A stretch of 64,000 nucleotides of DNA from an uncultured Chitinophaga sp. (GCF_946479755.1 NZ_CAMLHC010000009.1:186001-250000), one strand, 5' to 3'; shown: positions 34,098 to 43,084, counted from the stretch's first letter. Numbers and translations: made by a program. The notes: a model not told the origin generated them from the letters alone.

Positions 34098-34493
34098 TTA
34101 GTTTCCCCAGAACAGATCTTCATGGGCAGTATCTGCTGCATATACTTTGGCCGCTACGATCTGGCCGTCCTTCACCGTATATACGTCTACGTTGTCAGTA
34201 TCGAGCGTGGCGCCGTCCCTGTTGGCCTGCCAGCGTAGCACCACCGCTGCCTGATCACCGTTTACAGTGATGGATTTTACATCGGAGAGCTTCATGGTGT
34301 TGGCAGACACTTCAAACATACCGCCTACCATCTGGAATACTTCGCCGCTGGAATTTTTGACGCCGGAGAAACGGTTGTTGCCCGGCTGGTCCCAGGTAAT
34401 GGCGGGATGAAGCAAAGCGCCCAGTTTTTCCAGATCTACCTGTTGTACTGCTGTAACAAATGCTTTAACGACGGATAAGGTTTGATTTTCCAT
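34098..34493 (-). CDS. NTF2-like / SnoaL-type small protein
   Basis: The start at 34493 (MENQTLSVVKAFVTAVQQVD) matches the normal N-terminus of the fold; the frame extends further upstream through regulatory sequence. The 131-residue protein has the pattern of the NTF2-like cone fold: an N-terminal helix (VKAFVTAVQQVDLEKLGALL), HPAITWDQPG, then strands ending DVYTVKDGQIVAAKVYADTA-like. Members are enzymes or ligand binders of many kinds; no catalytic assignment can be made. It is divergent from an AraC regulator whose probable operator lies between. Confidence 0.8.
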   Translation of the reverse strand: MENQTLSVVKAFVTAVQQVDLEKLGALLHPAITWDQPGNNRFSGVKNSSGEVFQMVGGMFEVSANTMKLSDVKSITVNGDQAAVVLRWQANRDGATLDTDNVDVYTVKDGQIVAAKVYAADTAHEDLFWGN

Positions 34494-34567
34494 AATTATC
34501 TTTTTTTGAGTGATTTGTTGATTGTTTGATGATACAAAGCTACTACCCTGCGTACCCGCTTTGTTTA

Positions 34568-34601
34568 TCATTTCACGACAAACGATTGTCATTTCACGCC
34601 A
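34568..34601. promoter_or_regulatory. Direct repeat TCATTTCACG, 21-bp period, likely AraC operator
   Basis: TCATTTCACG occurs at 34568-34577 and 34589-34598, the second continuing CCAAC and the first ACAAAC. Two direct half-sites two turns apart are typical of AraC-family binding. GACAA-ACGA-TTGTC lies between them. The site is 75 bases upstream of the NTF2-like start and 40 upstream of the AraC start. Confidence 0.6.
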
Positions 34602-34640
34602 ACCTGTTTTTTATCCGGAAAGGATGGATAACTTTATACC

Positions 34641-35642
34641 ATGAAACAAATGGTATTATCCATCATCGCGTATGCGGTGCAGCGAGATATAGACGCGGTT
34701 AAGTTGTGTCAGCTGGCGGGGATTAACCTGGCGGCATTAAAGAAAACCGATGCGCCGCCGGTCACACAGCAGCAACTGGACGCGCTGTGGCTGCATGGTG
34801 CACGGCTCTCCGGGGATCCGTTGTTTGGACTGCATTTTGCCGCCTCCGTGCAGCCGGCAGCGTTAGGTGTTGTCGGGCAGATTATTCAAACCAGCGCCAC
34901 AGTGGGTGAGGCGATCACTCATGCCGCAGCACTGACGCACCATGTAACAGACCAGTGCCGGCTGGAGATTGCCCGCACCAGTAAAAACTTTACAGTGAGG
35001 TTCATCCCTGCCGGCGGTAACGTGAACGAGCCCACGATGGCCTTCCGTGCGTTGGTGGAATTGCTGATGGTGATCACTATCCATGAGGTGTCGGGGCTGA
35101 TGCTGGAGAAGATAGTGCCGTTGACGGTACGATTACCTTATAACGTACCGGACGCAGCGGCTTATGAACAGATATTCCGTTGCCGGCCAACAAAGCGTGC
35201 CGGGGAATATGCGCTGGTGTTCGATATCCGTTATTGGGAAGAGCCGATATTGTCGGCCAACTATGAACTGCAGGACCTGCTGCTGAAGAAGGTAGCGGCT
35301 ATGACGCCGCAGCAGCCGGCGAAAACGGCGGGCACGCTGCAGGCAAGGGTATATAACTACCTGCTGGCCAATTCTTACCTGGGTATTATATCACTGGAGG
35401 AAATGGCGGCCAATTTTAACCTGAGTCCGCGCAGCCTTCAGCGTAAGCTGAAGGAAGAGGGGGTAAAATACCAGGACATTGCGGATGCGGTGAGGAAATC
35501 CCTGGCGTTGTATTATATCTCTTCCGGCAGTTACCCGCTGAAGGATATTTCTTATATGCTGGGGTATAATGAACTGAGTGCTTTTACCCGTGCTTTCAGG
35601 CGGTGGACAGGCAGCAGTCCGTTACAATATCAGTCGTTGTAA
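34641..35642 (+). CDS. AraC-family regulator with AraC_binding-like (ArgR/OruR-type) N-terminus
   Basis: This 333-residue protein has an N-terminal sensor domain of the Arabinose_bd type (about 15-205, with LWLHGARLSGDPLFGLHFAA). The C-terminal helix-turn-helix (about 235-333) has ISLEEMAANFNLSPRSLQRK and LKDISYMLGYNELSAFTRAF, and ends RRWTGSSPLQYQ. The class includes regulators of metabolite catabolism. A -7-like TAACTTTA lies four bases before its ATG (34629-34636). It is divergent from the NTF2-like gene and overlaps the convergent SMI1 gene by 13 bases. Confidence 0.93.
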   Translation: MKQMVLSIIAYAVQRDIDAVKLCQLAGINLAALKKTDAPPVTQQQLDALWLHGARLSGDPLFGLHFAASVQPAALGVVGQIIQTSATVGEAITHAAALTHHVTDQCRLEIARTSKNFTVRFIPAGGNVNEPTMAFRALVELLMVITIHEVSGLMLEKIVPLTVRLPYNVPDAAAYEQIFRCRPTKRAGEYALVFDIRYWEEPILSANYELQDLLLKKVAAMTPQQPAKTAGTLQARVYNYLLANSYLGIISLEEMAANFNLSPRSLQRKLKEEGVKYQDIADAVRKSLALYYISSGSYPLKDISYMLGYNELSAFTRAFRRWTGSSPLQYQSL

Positions 35643-36217
35643 TTGAAGGTGGTGTCTTTGTGTACGATGCCCCACTTTTTAACGAAAATATAATCTCCTT
35701 TTTCGAGGGCGTCGAGGTAGTTGTTAATCCATTCCCGGAAGGAGCGCGCTACAATTTCGCGGTGGCCGTCGTCATGCCAGAGGGTGATGATCTGGCCATG
35801 GTGGCCGCCCGGGGCGGGGTCCAGGTCCAGGCAGAGGAAATTACCGAAGCCGTCGGCGGTAATGGGTATCCAGCGGGAATTCCACCAGTCGGACCGGATG
35901 CCGGTGTCCGGTTCGGAGGCGATGGGCTCATCATTATAGGTAAATGTACCGGAAGCGATCAGATCGTGCCAGTAGTGCCATTTGTTGATGATTTCTTCCA
36001 GCGGCAGCAGTTGGTCGCCGTCTACCAGTCCGGGCCTTGGCTTTTGTTGTCCGTCATGAATAGCGTAGAAAGCCCTGAAATCGGCCGGCAGGGCCGATTC
36101 GGCGAGTTTTTCCAAAGACTCCAGCGATGTATTGGAGACGCCGGGGTTAAGTACATGCAGTAGTTTGGGGGCATGCTGTCTCATCCAATTTTCCCATCGT
36201 GTCCAGTATTCTTGCAT
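35630..36217 (-). CDS. SMI1/KNR4 family protein
   Basis: This 195-residue protein has the SMI1/KNR4 fold pattern: ESLEKLAESALPADFRAFYAIHDGQ near residues 33-57, LLPLEEIINKW, then WIPITADGFGNFLCLDLDPA and GQIITLWHDDG. In bacteria this superfamily often provides immunity against polymorphic toxins, and in yeast it acts in wall-synthesis regulation. No toxin is adjacent. Its 3' end overlaps the convergent AraC gene by 13 bases. Confidence 0.88.
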   Translation of the reverse strand: MQEYWTRWENWMRQHAPKLLHVLNPGVSNTSLESLEKLAESALPADFRAFYAIHDGQQKPRPGLVDGDQLLPLEEIINKWHYWHDLIASGTFTYNDEPIASEPDTGIRSDWWNSRWIPITADGFGNFLCLDLDPAPGGHHGQIITLWHDDGHREIVARSFREWINNYLDALEKGDYIFVKKWGIVHKDTTFNYND

Positions 36218-36305
36218 ATGGTATGGGTTTAAACCGACTATAAAGATGTAAAAATTCCGCCATAAATAAAAGAGGGGAATGATACGGGCGCGTGAAAGAA
36301 ATGCC

Positions 36306-36313
36306 TACTTTTG
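36306..36313 (+). promoter_or_regulatory. -7 element of the small acidic protein gene
   Basis: TACTTTTG matches TAnnTTTG and lies 33 bases before the ATG at 36347. I see no -33 TTG at the usual distance. Confidence 0.45.
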
Positions 36314-36346
36314 TAACCAGCATCATTTAAACGAAAATATACCACT

Positions 36347-36628
36347 ATGGCACAGTTACCTAAATTTCTGATCGCGGACGATCCTGTAACAGATCCGGAA
36401 AATGAATATATTTTTCACACTGAAAAACCCCGCTTCTTTGCCAAACGTGTAGAAGAAGACGAAGAAACTGCCTACATCGATATCATCGAGGAAATCGACG
36501 ATGTAGAGGCATTCTACAAAAATGCTCCGGAAAAGAAACAGGAGTTGCTTGAACAACTGGAAGACTGGTACTACTCTTACATGGAATGGCTGGAAGACGA
36601 CGGCGAAGAAGAAGATGAAGAAGAATAG
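36347..36628 (+). CDS. Small acidic hypothetical protein
   Basis: This 93-residue protein is strongly acidic, ending in WLEDDGEEEDEEE, with an aromatic cluster before it (DWYYSYMEW). It has no signal peptide or membrane helix. The N-terminal half (FLIADDPVTDPENEYIFHTE, KPRFFAKRV) looks folded. Function is unknown. It has its own -7 element and a strong terminator at 36645, so it is a genuine single-gene unit. Confidence 0.8.
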   Translation: MAQLPKFLIADDPVTDPENEYIFHTEKPRFFAKRVEEDEETAYIDIIEEIDDVEAFYKNAPEKKQELLEQLEDWYYSYMEWLEDDGEEEDEEE

Positions 36629-36644
36629 TAACTGTAAGAAATTG

Positions 36645-36675
36645 AAAAGCGTCCGCTATCGCGGGCGCTTTTTTT
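36645..36675 (+). terminator. Terminator of the small acidic protein gene
   Basis: AAAAGCGTCCGC pairs with GCGGGCGCTTTT (one G-T pair) around TATC, followed by TTT. It may also serve the convergent AraC gene. Confidence 0.92.
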
Positions 36676-36684
36676 GTTGCCTCA

Positions 36685-37536
36685 TCAGTCAGGTTGCAAT
36701 TGCAACTGCAGCTCCTTTCTGAATGCGGATGGATTGACCCCTTTGTATTTTTTGAACATCCTGTTAAGATGGCTTTCGTCGGTAAAACCCAGCTCATAGG
36801 CTATTTCCCCCACACGCATGCTGCTGTATTGCAGCCTCGTTTCCACCAGCTTCAGTTTGTACTGCGTGATATATTGTTGCAGGCTGTCGCCATTGTTCCG
36901 TTTGAAATACTCGCTCAGGTAAGTGGGTGATATATTAAAGTGGGAAGCGATCTGCTCAGCCCTCAGCTTCTCAGGGGAATAGATATTTTCATGAATATAA
37001 TGAAGGATGTTCAGCGGCGCTTCACTTTTACCCGGTTGCCGGGATGGTTCGGGCAACTGGCTGGAGATATTACGGGCCACGATCATCAGGATGGTATTGA
37101 CCATCTGCTGTGACAGGGCTTTATGATAAGGCTGCTGGTTCACCTGTTCGCGGATAAGCGCATCTATCAGGGATTTTACCAGCGGTTTGTCGCTTTTGTT
37201 TTTAACGATACAGCCCGGCAGGTGATTGTTGTTCTGGAAGATGAATTCCAGCTGCTGGATCCACTCTTTAGGCTGATTTTTCAGGTAGACATCATTAAAG
37301 CGGATAAAGAAAAACTTAGTGCTCTCCTTTACCTCGAAGGAATGGCAGTCCTGCGGCATCACGAGAAACAGCTTATCGGCACTGTAGGGCAACTGGTTCT
37401 TGTTGACACACTGGACCCCGCTGCCTTCCATAATATATACCAATTCAAAGAAGTTGTGCTTATGCGCGTCTATGGGGCATTCGGTGCACTCGCGGTACTC
37501 AATTTCGAAGGGCTGATATAAGTTTTCCTGTAACAT
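36685..37536 (-). CDS. AraC-family transcriptional regulator
   Basis: This 283-residue protein has a cupin-type sensor (about 10-110: DAHKHNFFELVYIMEGSGVQ, VMPQDCHSFEV). The C-terminal AraC helix-turn-helix (about 180-275) has RAEQIASHFNISPTYLSEYF and VGEIAYELGFTDESHLNRMF. It is divergent from a DoxX-family gene (83 bases between starts), a likely target. Its promoter (TTTG, 21 bases, TAACTTTA at 37573-37541) ends four bases before the ATG. Confidence 0.93.
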   Translation of the reverse strand: MLQENLYQPFEIEYRECTECPIDAHKHNFFELVYIMEGSGVQCVNKNQLPYSADKLFLVMPQDCHSFEVKESTKFFFIRFNDVYLKNQPKEWIQQLEFIFQNNNHLPGCIVKNKSDKPLVKSLIDALIREQVNQQPYHKALSQQMVNTILMIVARNISSQLPEPSRQPGKSEAPLNILHYIHENIYSPEKLRAEQIASHFNISPTYLSEYFKRNNGDSLQQYITQYKLKLVETRLQYSSMRVGEIAYELGFTDESHLNRMFKKYKGVNPSAFRKELQLQLQPD

Positions 37537-37540
37537 CTTA

Positions 37541-37573
37541 TAAAGTTACTGAATGATCCCTGATTTGTACAAA
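37541..37573 (-). promoter_or_regulatory. Promoter of the AraC gene at 36685-37536
   Basis: On the minus strand TTTG (37573-37570), 21 bases, then TAACTTTA (37548-37541), one mismatch from TAnnTTTG. The ATG follows after four bases, so the mRNA would be leaderless or nearly so. Confidence 0.45.
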
Positions 37574-37619
37574 GAAATTTACAGGCAGAATCAGACCTTT
37601 GATATACAAAATTACTGTA

Positions 37620-38018
37620 ATGGAAAACAACACAATTGCCTTCGTACTGTTAAGACTGGCCGTAGCAGCCAGCATGTTCGGCCACGGTCTTGTAAGACTT
37701 CCCAAACTTAGCGGCTTCAGCCACTGGATGGTTTCTTCCTTTGAAAAATCCATGATACCCAGCGCCATGGTAGTGCCTTTTAGCTATATACTGCCCATCG
37801 CGGAATTTGTAGTGGGCTTGTTCCTGATACTGGGCCTGTTTACCCGCCTGTCCCTGATTGGCGGCGGACTGATCATGGTCGCCCTGATATTTGGCAGTGC
37901 CATGGTAGAAGACTGGCATTCCATACCTATACAATTGATTCACGCAGCTTTCTTTGGCGTGTTGCTGGTATTCATCCGGTATAATGGTTTCGCCCTGGAT
38001 AAGCTGATCAGCAAGTGA
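37620..38018 (+). CDS. DoxX family membrane protein
   Basis: The start at 37620 (MENNTIAFVLLRLAVAASMF) is preferred over the frame's earlier ATG at 37599. The 132-residue protein has four membrane helices and DoxX-like features (GHGLVRLPKLSGFSHWMVSS, PIAEFVVGLFLILGLFTRLS). DoxX proteins are linked to quinone or thiosulfate redox in some organisms, and their role here is unknown. It is divergent from the AraC regulator. Confidence 0.88.
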   Translation: MENNTIAFVLLRLAVAASMFGHGLVRLPKLSGFSHWMVSSFEKSMIPSAMVVPFSYILPIAEFVVGLFLILGLFTRLSLIGGGLIMVALIFGSAMVEDWHSIPIQLIHAAFFGVLLVFIRYNGFALDKLISK

Positions 38019-38040
38019 TCCGGGCGGCCAGCCCGCTGAC

Positions 38041-38083
38041 CACACCCTGAAAAGACTATCATGATGCGCCTTTTCAGGGTGTG
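38041..38083. terminator. Convergent hairpin after the DoxX gene
   Basis: CACACCCTGAAAA pairs perfectly with TTTTCAGGGTGTG (13 bp). It lies between convergent DoxX and antiporter genes; there is no extended T-run. Confidence 0.7.
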
Positions 38084-38101
38084 GGAGACCGGCGGCAACG
38101 T

Positions 38102-39697
38102 TTATTCGTGACCGGGACGTTTGATTTTCATTTCATCGAGGTCCAGCTGCATTTCCTGGCTACGGATCACTTCATCGCTGAAGGTGTTATGTTGCCGCAG
38201 CCGGAACAGCTCCTGCCGTTGTTGCGCATAGATGTCCATCAGCACGGAATGATACAGGTCTACCTCCGCTTTTTCAGTGTCGTCGCATTCCAGCGACTCC
38301 AGTCGTGCAGAGGTGCTGCCGACATTATGTTCCAGGTCTTTTTTCAGAAAGCCTACCAGCTCATTGTCAGTGGCTTCTACGCTGTACTTCTCTTCCAGCC
38401 GCTGAAGGGCCACTTTCATCATGGCCAGCCGCATACCGGCTTCCTGCTCCGCCAGCGGCGTAATCTCATCTATCTCACCTACTTTGATCAGTTTTATCAG
38501 CCAGGGAAGCGTAAGTCCCTGGAACACGAGCGTGACGAGGATAACGATAAACGTGATGAAAATGACCAGGTTACGATGCGGAAACAGCAACGGCACGGAT
38601 AATGCAGAAGCCAGCGACACCACTCCCCGCATACCGGCCCATCCTACCACCAGCGGCCCTTTCCAACCCGGGCTGGATTCCTGTGTACGGATTTTCCTGC
38701 TCAGCATCCGCGGAATGAAAGCGCCCGGATATACCCATAACAACCGCACCGCGATGGTAAGCACCGCGATGATTAGCCCGTAGCGGATAGCATCGCCGAT
38801 GGAATAATCGCCCAGCGCATGTACGATAACGGGAAGTTCCAGTCCTATGAGCATGAAAATGATACCGTTGAGCACAAAGATCAGTGTGCTCCAGACGCCC
38901 AGCATCTGCATCCGCGTGGCGCCATCGGGGAAGACCAGGTGAGAGCGGTACGAGAGGAACAGGCCTCCGCTGACAACCGCCAGCACCCCGGAAAAATGGA
39001 ACTGTTCCGCCGCCAGGTACATGAAGTACGGCGTCATCACCGTCAGCGCGGAATCTATACTGGGCGTAGTAGGCAGCCAGCGGTGAATCAGGTACATAAC
39101 ATACGCTACTGCCAGCCCTATTGCCACACCCATACCCGCAGATAAAAAGAACTGGCCCACCGCCTCCTGCATCACAAAGTGCCCGGAAACCACCGCTGCG
39201 GCAGCAAAACGGAACACGATCAGGCTGGAAGCGTCATTGATAAGGCTTTCCCCTTCGAGGATGGTCATCGCCCGCTTGGGGACTTTCAGGTGTTTCAGCA
39301 CGCTCGTCGCCGCTACGGCATCCGGCGGAGAGATAATGCCGCCCAGCAGAAAACCCAGCGCCAGCGTGAATCCGGGTATCATCGAATGCGATACATAAGC
39401 AATAATACAGGAGGTAAAAATAACCGCCCCGAAAGCCAGCATCATAATAGGCCGCTTCCATTTCCAGAAATCGTTCCACGACGTATACCAGGCAGCTTCG
39501 TACAACAAAGGCGGCAGGAAGATGGTGAACACCATATCAGGGTCAATCTCAATCGCCGGCAAACCGGGGATGAAACCAATTCCCAGTCCGGCCAGCACCA
39601 GGAAAATAGGATAAGAGATTTTTAGTCGCTGGCCCAGCATGACCAGCATAAACACAACGAACAATAAAGTAAGAACAAGAAGCAACGAGTGATGCAT
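38102..39697 (-). CDS. CPA1-family Na+/H+ antiporter
   Basis: This 531-residue protein has about twelve membrane segments (1-400). The conserved motif GGIISPPDAVAATSVLK (about 140-155) carries the ion-binding aspartate, EGESLINDASSLIVFR follows, and AGMRGVVSLASALSVP is typical of CPA1. A cytoplasmic C-terminal region (about 410-531) is rich in charged helices. It exchanges Na+ (or K+) for protons across the inner membrane. Confidence 0.95.
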   Translation of the reverse strand: MHHSLLLVLTLLFVVFMLVMLGQRLKISYPIFLVLAGLGIGFIPGLPAIEIDPDMVFTIFLPPLLYEAAWYTSWNDFWKWKRPIMMLAFGAVIFTSCIIAYVSHSMIPGFTLALGFLLGGIISPPDAVAATSVLKHLKVPKRAMTILEGESLINDASSLIVFRFAAAAVVSGHFVMQEAVGQFFLSAGMGVAIGLAVAYVMYLIHRWLPTTPSIDSALTVMTPYFMYLAAEQFHFSGVLAVVSGGLFLSYRSHLVFPDGATRMQMLGVWSTLIFVLNGIIFMLIGLELPVIVHALGDYSIGDAIRYGLIIAVLTIAVRLLWVYPGAFIPRMLSRKIRTQESSPGWKGPLVVGWAGMRGVVSLASALSVPLLFPHRNLVIFITFIVILVTLVFQGLTLPWLIKLIKVGEIDEITPLAEQEAGMRLAMMKVALQRLEEKYSVEATDNELVGFLKKDLEHNVGSTSARLESLECDDTEKAEVDLYHSVLMDIYAQQRQELFRLRQHNTFSDEVIRSQEMQLDLDEMKIKRPGHE

Positions 39698-39799
39698 ATA
39701 AGGGGGGTATTTGCCGTTAAAATAAACAATTGGACGACAAATTTCCTGGTGAACTATATGGATTTTTGTCTTTCCGGAATCTGAAGATAAAGCCTCTTT

Positions 39800-40519
39800 A
39801 TGCCTTTGCGCCTGATATTCATATTATTCATCGTGAGCGGATGCCGTTTTCAGCCGGTCAATACGGTAAAAAGCAGCCTGGTGTTAATAGACTCCTCCCT
39901 GCCAGCGGACAAAGCAAAGTTTTACCACGCCGACGAATACACGAGCGGCTACCCGATTTATTACATGGGACCCGTGGCAGACACCATCGTGCTGCCGCTA
40001 CAACCGTTATCTCCTCACTGGAAATCCACGGATGGAGCATTTGGGGAAAACGCACCCTGGACGCCAGCAGACAGCGCACATCTGCGTATAGTGGCAGATA
40101 CGGCCTTCCGGTTGTCCTGCGGTATCCGTTTTGCTCATTTCGATTGGTCAGAGAAAGCCCTGGCCACAGAAGTGCTGGACTCTGTTGTGTATTACAAAGC
40201 CATTCCTGTTTTCCTCTATAACAAAGGGACAGGTGTATTTAATATTGGCATATTCGGGGCGCTGGATCATATCACTATGCAGGCGAAGAACGAAAACGGC
40301 GACTGGCAGGATGTAGTGCAGCCGCCAAGGCACCGCTGCAGTACCGGGGCCAGCGACCAGGTGCTGAAAGCCGGGGAAATGGCGGTAGCGAAGCTGTTGC
40401 TGACAGATGGAGATTATCGTACTACCTGCCGGCTGAAGTTTAAGTCCAGGAAGGACAGTGTCTATTCCAATGTGTTTCCCTTTGCGATTGACAGGCGGCA
40501 GTTGGAGAAGGCGTTGTAG
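39800..40519 (+). CDS. Lipoprotein of unknown function
   Basis: This 239-residue protein has a short signal and lipobox (LFIVSGC near residue 15), so it is probably lipid-anchored. The rest is strand-rich without a domain I recognise; two cysteines occur near HRCSTGAS and TTCRLKF. The neighbouring CarboxypepD_reg-like gene is convergent and one base away. No function is assigned. Confidence 0.7.
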   Translation: MPLRLIFILFIVSGCRFQPVNTVKSSLVLIDSSLPADKAKFYHADEYTSGYPIYYMGPVADTIVLPLQPLSPHWKSTDGAFGENAPWTPADSAHLRIVADTAFRLSCGIRFAHFDWSEKALATEVLDSVVYYKAIPVFLYNKGTGVFNIGIFGALDHITMQAKNENGDWQDVVQPPRHRCSTGASDQVLKAGEMAVAKLLLTDGDYRTTCRLKFKSRKDSVYSNVFPFAIDRRQLEKAL

Positions 40520-40520
40520 T

Positions 40521-41240
40521 TTATTTGCCTGTTTGTTCCCTGTATTTTTCATACTGTTGCCTGATATAAACATACAGATCGTAATCACTGATGTCTCTCA
40601 CAAATTCATAAGACGGCTGGTACTGCTGCATAAACTGTGTAAGGCTGTCCCCGTCCATGCCTGTAAGACGTTGCACCAGCGAAGGGTTGAACTTCTGTTC
40701 CACCAGGTTTTCTTTCTCTTTGTTCAGCAGTATTTTCCTGAACCTGTCTTTCTTTTTGTTCTTGCCAAAGGACACTGCTTTATACAGCTGATGGATGTTC
40801 ACCGCAATGAGTGGCCCTGCGCTCACGATCACCTCATTCCAACGTGGACGGCGGAAATCGAATTCCTTCCTGAATTCCTGCCGCAGGCGCAGTGAATCCC
40901 GCAGGTAGTTGTACTGTATGATGTTAATGGCTTTCAGCTCCAGTGGTTGGGGTTGCAGCTGGTGAGTGATATCTGTTCTGTCTTTACTGACAATATAAAG
41001 CAGCGGTACAAAGCCCAGCGCCTTCAGTAATAGTGTATCGCCTTTATGAGCGCTGAGCTGATAGTGTCCCTGCTCATTGCTGGTGGTGGCGGCCTGTGTA
41101 CGTTTATTCAATACCGTTACCCCGGCTACGGGAATCGTGTCTTCCCGGAAAATAGTTCCCTGTATGGTACTCTGGGCATGGGTTTGCAACAATGCCAGCA
41201 GCAATGGTAACAATAAGATAATATGCCGGAGTGGCCGCAT
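40521..41240 (-). CDS. CarboxypepD_reg-like domain protein
   Basis: This 239-residue protein has a signal peptide (MRPLRHIILLLPLLLALLQT, cleavage near HAQS). A CarboxypepD_reg-like beta domain follows (about 24-95: TIQGTIFREDTIPVAGVTV, NKRTQAATTSNEQGHYQLSA), then a helical, basic C-terminal half (about 110-239) of unknown fold. Such proteins occur throughout Bacteroidota in periplasm or outer membrane without a TonB barrel. Function is unknown. Confidence 0.85.
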   Translation of the reverse strand: MRPLRHIILLLPLLLALLQTHAQSTIQGTIFREDTIPVAGVTVLNKRTQAATTSNEQGHYQLSAHKGDTLLLKALGFVPLLYIVSKDRTDITHQLQPQPLELKAINIIQYNYLRDSLRLRQEFRKEFDFRRPRWNEVIVSAGPLIAVNIHQLYKAVSFGKNKKKDRFRKILLNKEKENLVEQKFNPSLVQRLTGMDGDSLTQFMQQYQPSYEFVRDISDYDLYVYIRQQYEKYREQTGK

Positions 41241-41308
41241 AACGGCAAGATATAAACGCTTTCTTAAAGGAAAAGTTAATATTGAGGGTTTTAGTTTAAA
41301 TTAGTATC

Positions 41309-42274
41309 ATGAAAGGATTCTGGTCATATTTCTGGGTAATATACATGCTCTTTTTTGCCATCCCTTTTCCGATGTTGATCTACTATAACACGCGGGAGGG
41401 GTTGTCAGATACCAATCCATATCTGGCACTCACCTGGCTGGCATTATCAGTGATACTATGGATCATACTGCTACAGCGTTGGTTTAGGAACTGGATATTG
41501 CTGCCGTTTAAGATGAAACGGAATATCGATTACCTGTTGCGCGAAGGGGAGCGGCGGGAAGCCCGTGTGGTGGAAAGTAAGGACGGTAAACAGCTTAAAC
41601 ATGACATGATTACCAAAGGAATGACGGTCAGCCTGCGTAACTTCGTGGGAACGCCAATCACCGAAAAGCTGGAGCTGGTGGATACCAAACCGGGTGAGAT
41701 GCGTTACGAAAAAGGAAGGGTCATTTACCTCATGATCGACAAGACCCTGAAGTTACGGCCTTACCTGATGGTAGATACAGCGCAGGCGGATGTGAAAGCT
41801 GGCAGGATGCTGTTGACGGTCCTGCTGTGGCTGGGGATTGTAGCCGCTATAGCAGGATATTATTATTTCTCCTACCACCTGGAAAATGACGGTTATGGCT
41901 GGCGCTTCATGAAGTTTTATCATCCGTTGGTATTATGCCCGGTGATTTTGCTCGTTACCCGTTTCGGGTTGGGGGCGTTACTGAAACTATTCGGCGGCGG
42001 AAACCCGGATACATTGCTGCGGATCAAATATTATGGGATACAAACGATGGCGGAGGTGGTGAGTGCATCACAAACCGGGACTTACATCAACGAACAGCCA
42101 CAAGTGAAATTTGAGCTGCGGTATAAGGATGAGTATGGCAAAACCTACAACACAGAACTGAAAAAAATTGTATCGCTGATCGATCTGGGAATGACCCGGC
42201 AGGAAACTGTTTCTGTTTTTTATCTGAAAGACAAACCTTCGGAGGTGGCGTTTGCAGACGATCTGGATGACTAA
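41309..42274 (+). CDS. Four-helix membrane protein of unknown function
   Basis: This 321-residue protein has two N-terminal membrane helices (about 5-60), a soluble stretch (about 70-165), two further helices (about 172-225) and a C-terminal strand-rich domain. That last part (YYGIQTMAEVVSASQTGTYI, QVKFELRYKDEYGKTY) resembles DUF3592-like domains that follow membrane helices. It is followed nine bases later by a lipoprotein gene, so the two are probably co-expressed. Confidence 0.65.
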   Translation: MKGFWSYFWVIYMLFFAIPFPMLIYYNTREGLSDTNPYLALTWLALSVILWIILLQRWFRNWILLPFKMKRNIDYLLREGERREARVVESKDGKQLKHDMITKGMTVSLRNFVGTPITEKLELVDTKPGEMRYEKGRVIYLMIDKTLKLRPYLMVDTAQADVKAGRMLLTVLLWLGIVAAIAGYYYFSYHLENDGYGWRFMKFYHPLVLCPVILLVTRFGLGALLKLFGGGNPDTLLRIKYYGIQTMAEVVSASQTGTYINEQPQVKFELRYKDEYGKTYNTELKKIVSLIDLGMTRQETVSVFYLKDKPSEVAFADDLDD

Positions 42275-42283
42275 ACTATTTTT

Positions 42284-43084
42284 ATGCTGAAGAACCTGTC
42301 TATATTTTCAGGATTATTATTGCTGCTGGGTTGCTTTTCCTGCAACCAGCTGACGGATACATTCAAAGATACTTTCAATGAAAAGACGGACGATAAAAAG
42401 GAAGAAGCGCCATCCAATAGCAGCAGCAGTACGGTGACTTCTTCCGTTGTCATTGAGTCGCATGTTTCATCGGATACCATCCGCAGTACCAGTACTTACC
42501 GTTATCCGGGAAATGCCCGTTCTTCCGAAGCTCCCCGTTCCTCCGGTGCTGGTACTACCGGGGCTTCTGCTACTGCCGGCGCTTCCGCGCCCTCCCGCAC
42601 TACAGCCCGCAAGGTGGCTTTTCTGATGGACGAAGCAGGGCTGAAGGCAGCTCAGGCCAGTCTTCGGGCTTTGCCTGCCTATGCCGGCAAAAAGATGTAC
42701 CTCTACGATGATATTCACGCATACGATGACGGCCGTATCAACCTGCAGCTCCGCCATCCGGATAACCCCGGATATGTGGATGCCTACCACTTCCGGAATG
42801 GCAGATGGACGGGGCCGGAGCCGGTACAGCTTTCTGTCCGCGACAAGGTGGAACAAAAAATGGTACCACTGGATGATATTGATTTTTCCAGCATGGCGAG
42901 GGTGTGTAAAAATATTGCAGAGAAATCGGCCACGATAGAAGGCGCGAAGACACCCACTCATGTCTATGGTATCGTACAGGAGAAACGGATGTTATGGTAT
43001 CCGGCATCGATCAGCGGAAGCAGGGAAAGATACGCTATCAGCTTTAACCCGGACGGCAGCGTCAAAAGGTTCTTCCGGGAATAA
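42284..43084 (+). CDS. Lipoprotein with Ser/Thr/Ala-rich linker
   Basis: This 266-residue protein has a signal with lipobox (GCFSC, near residue 20). A long low-complexity linker follows (about 40-110, rich in S, T, A, G and P), then a folded C-terminal domain (about 115-266: KVAFLMDEAGLKAAQASLRA). The linker suggests a domain held away from the membrane. Function is unknown. It follows the membrane protein gene by nine bases and overlaps the convergent RNA ligase-like gene by 23 bases. Confidence 0.7.
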   Translation: MLKNLSIFSGLLLLLGCFSCNQLTDTFKDTFNEKTDDKKEEAPSNSSSSTVTSSVVIESHVSSDTIRSTSTYRYPGNARSSEAPRSSGAGTTGASATAGASAPSRTTARKVAFLMDEAGLKAAQASLRALPAYAGKKMYLYDDIHAYDDGRINLQLRHPDNPGYVDAYHFRNGRWTGPEPVQLSVRDKVEQKMVPLDDIDFSSMARVCKNIAEKSATIEGAKTPTHVYGIVQEKRMLWYPASISGSRERYAISFNPDGSVKRFFRE

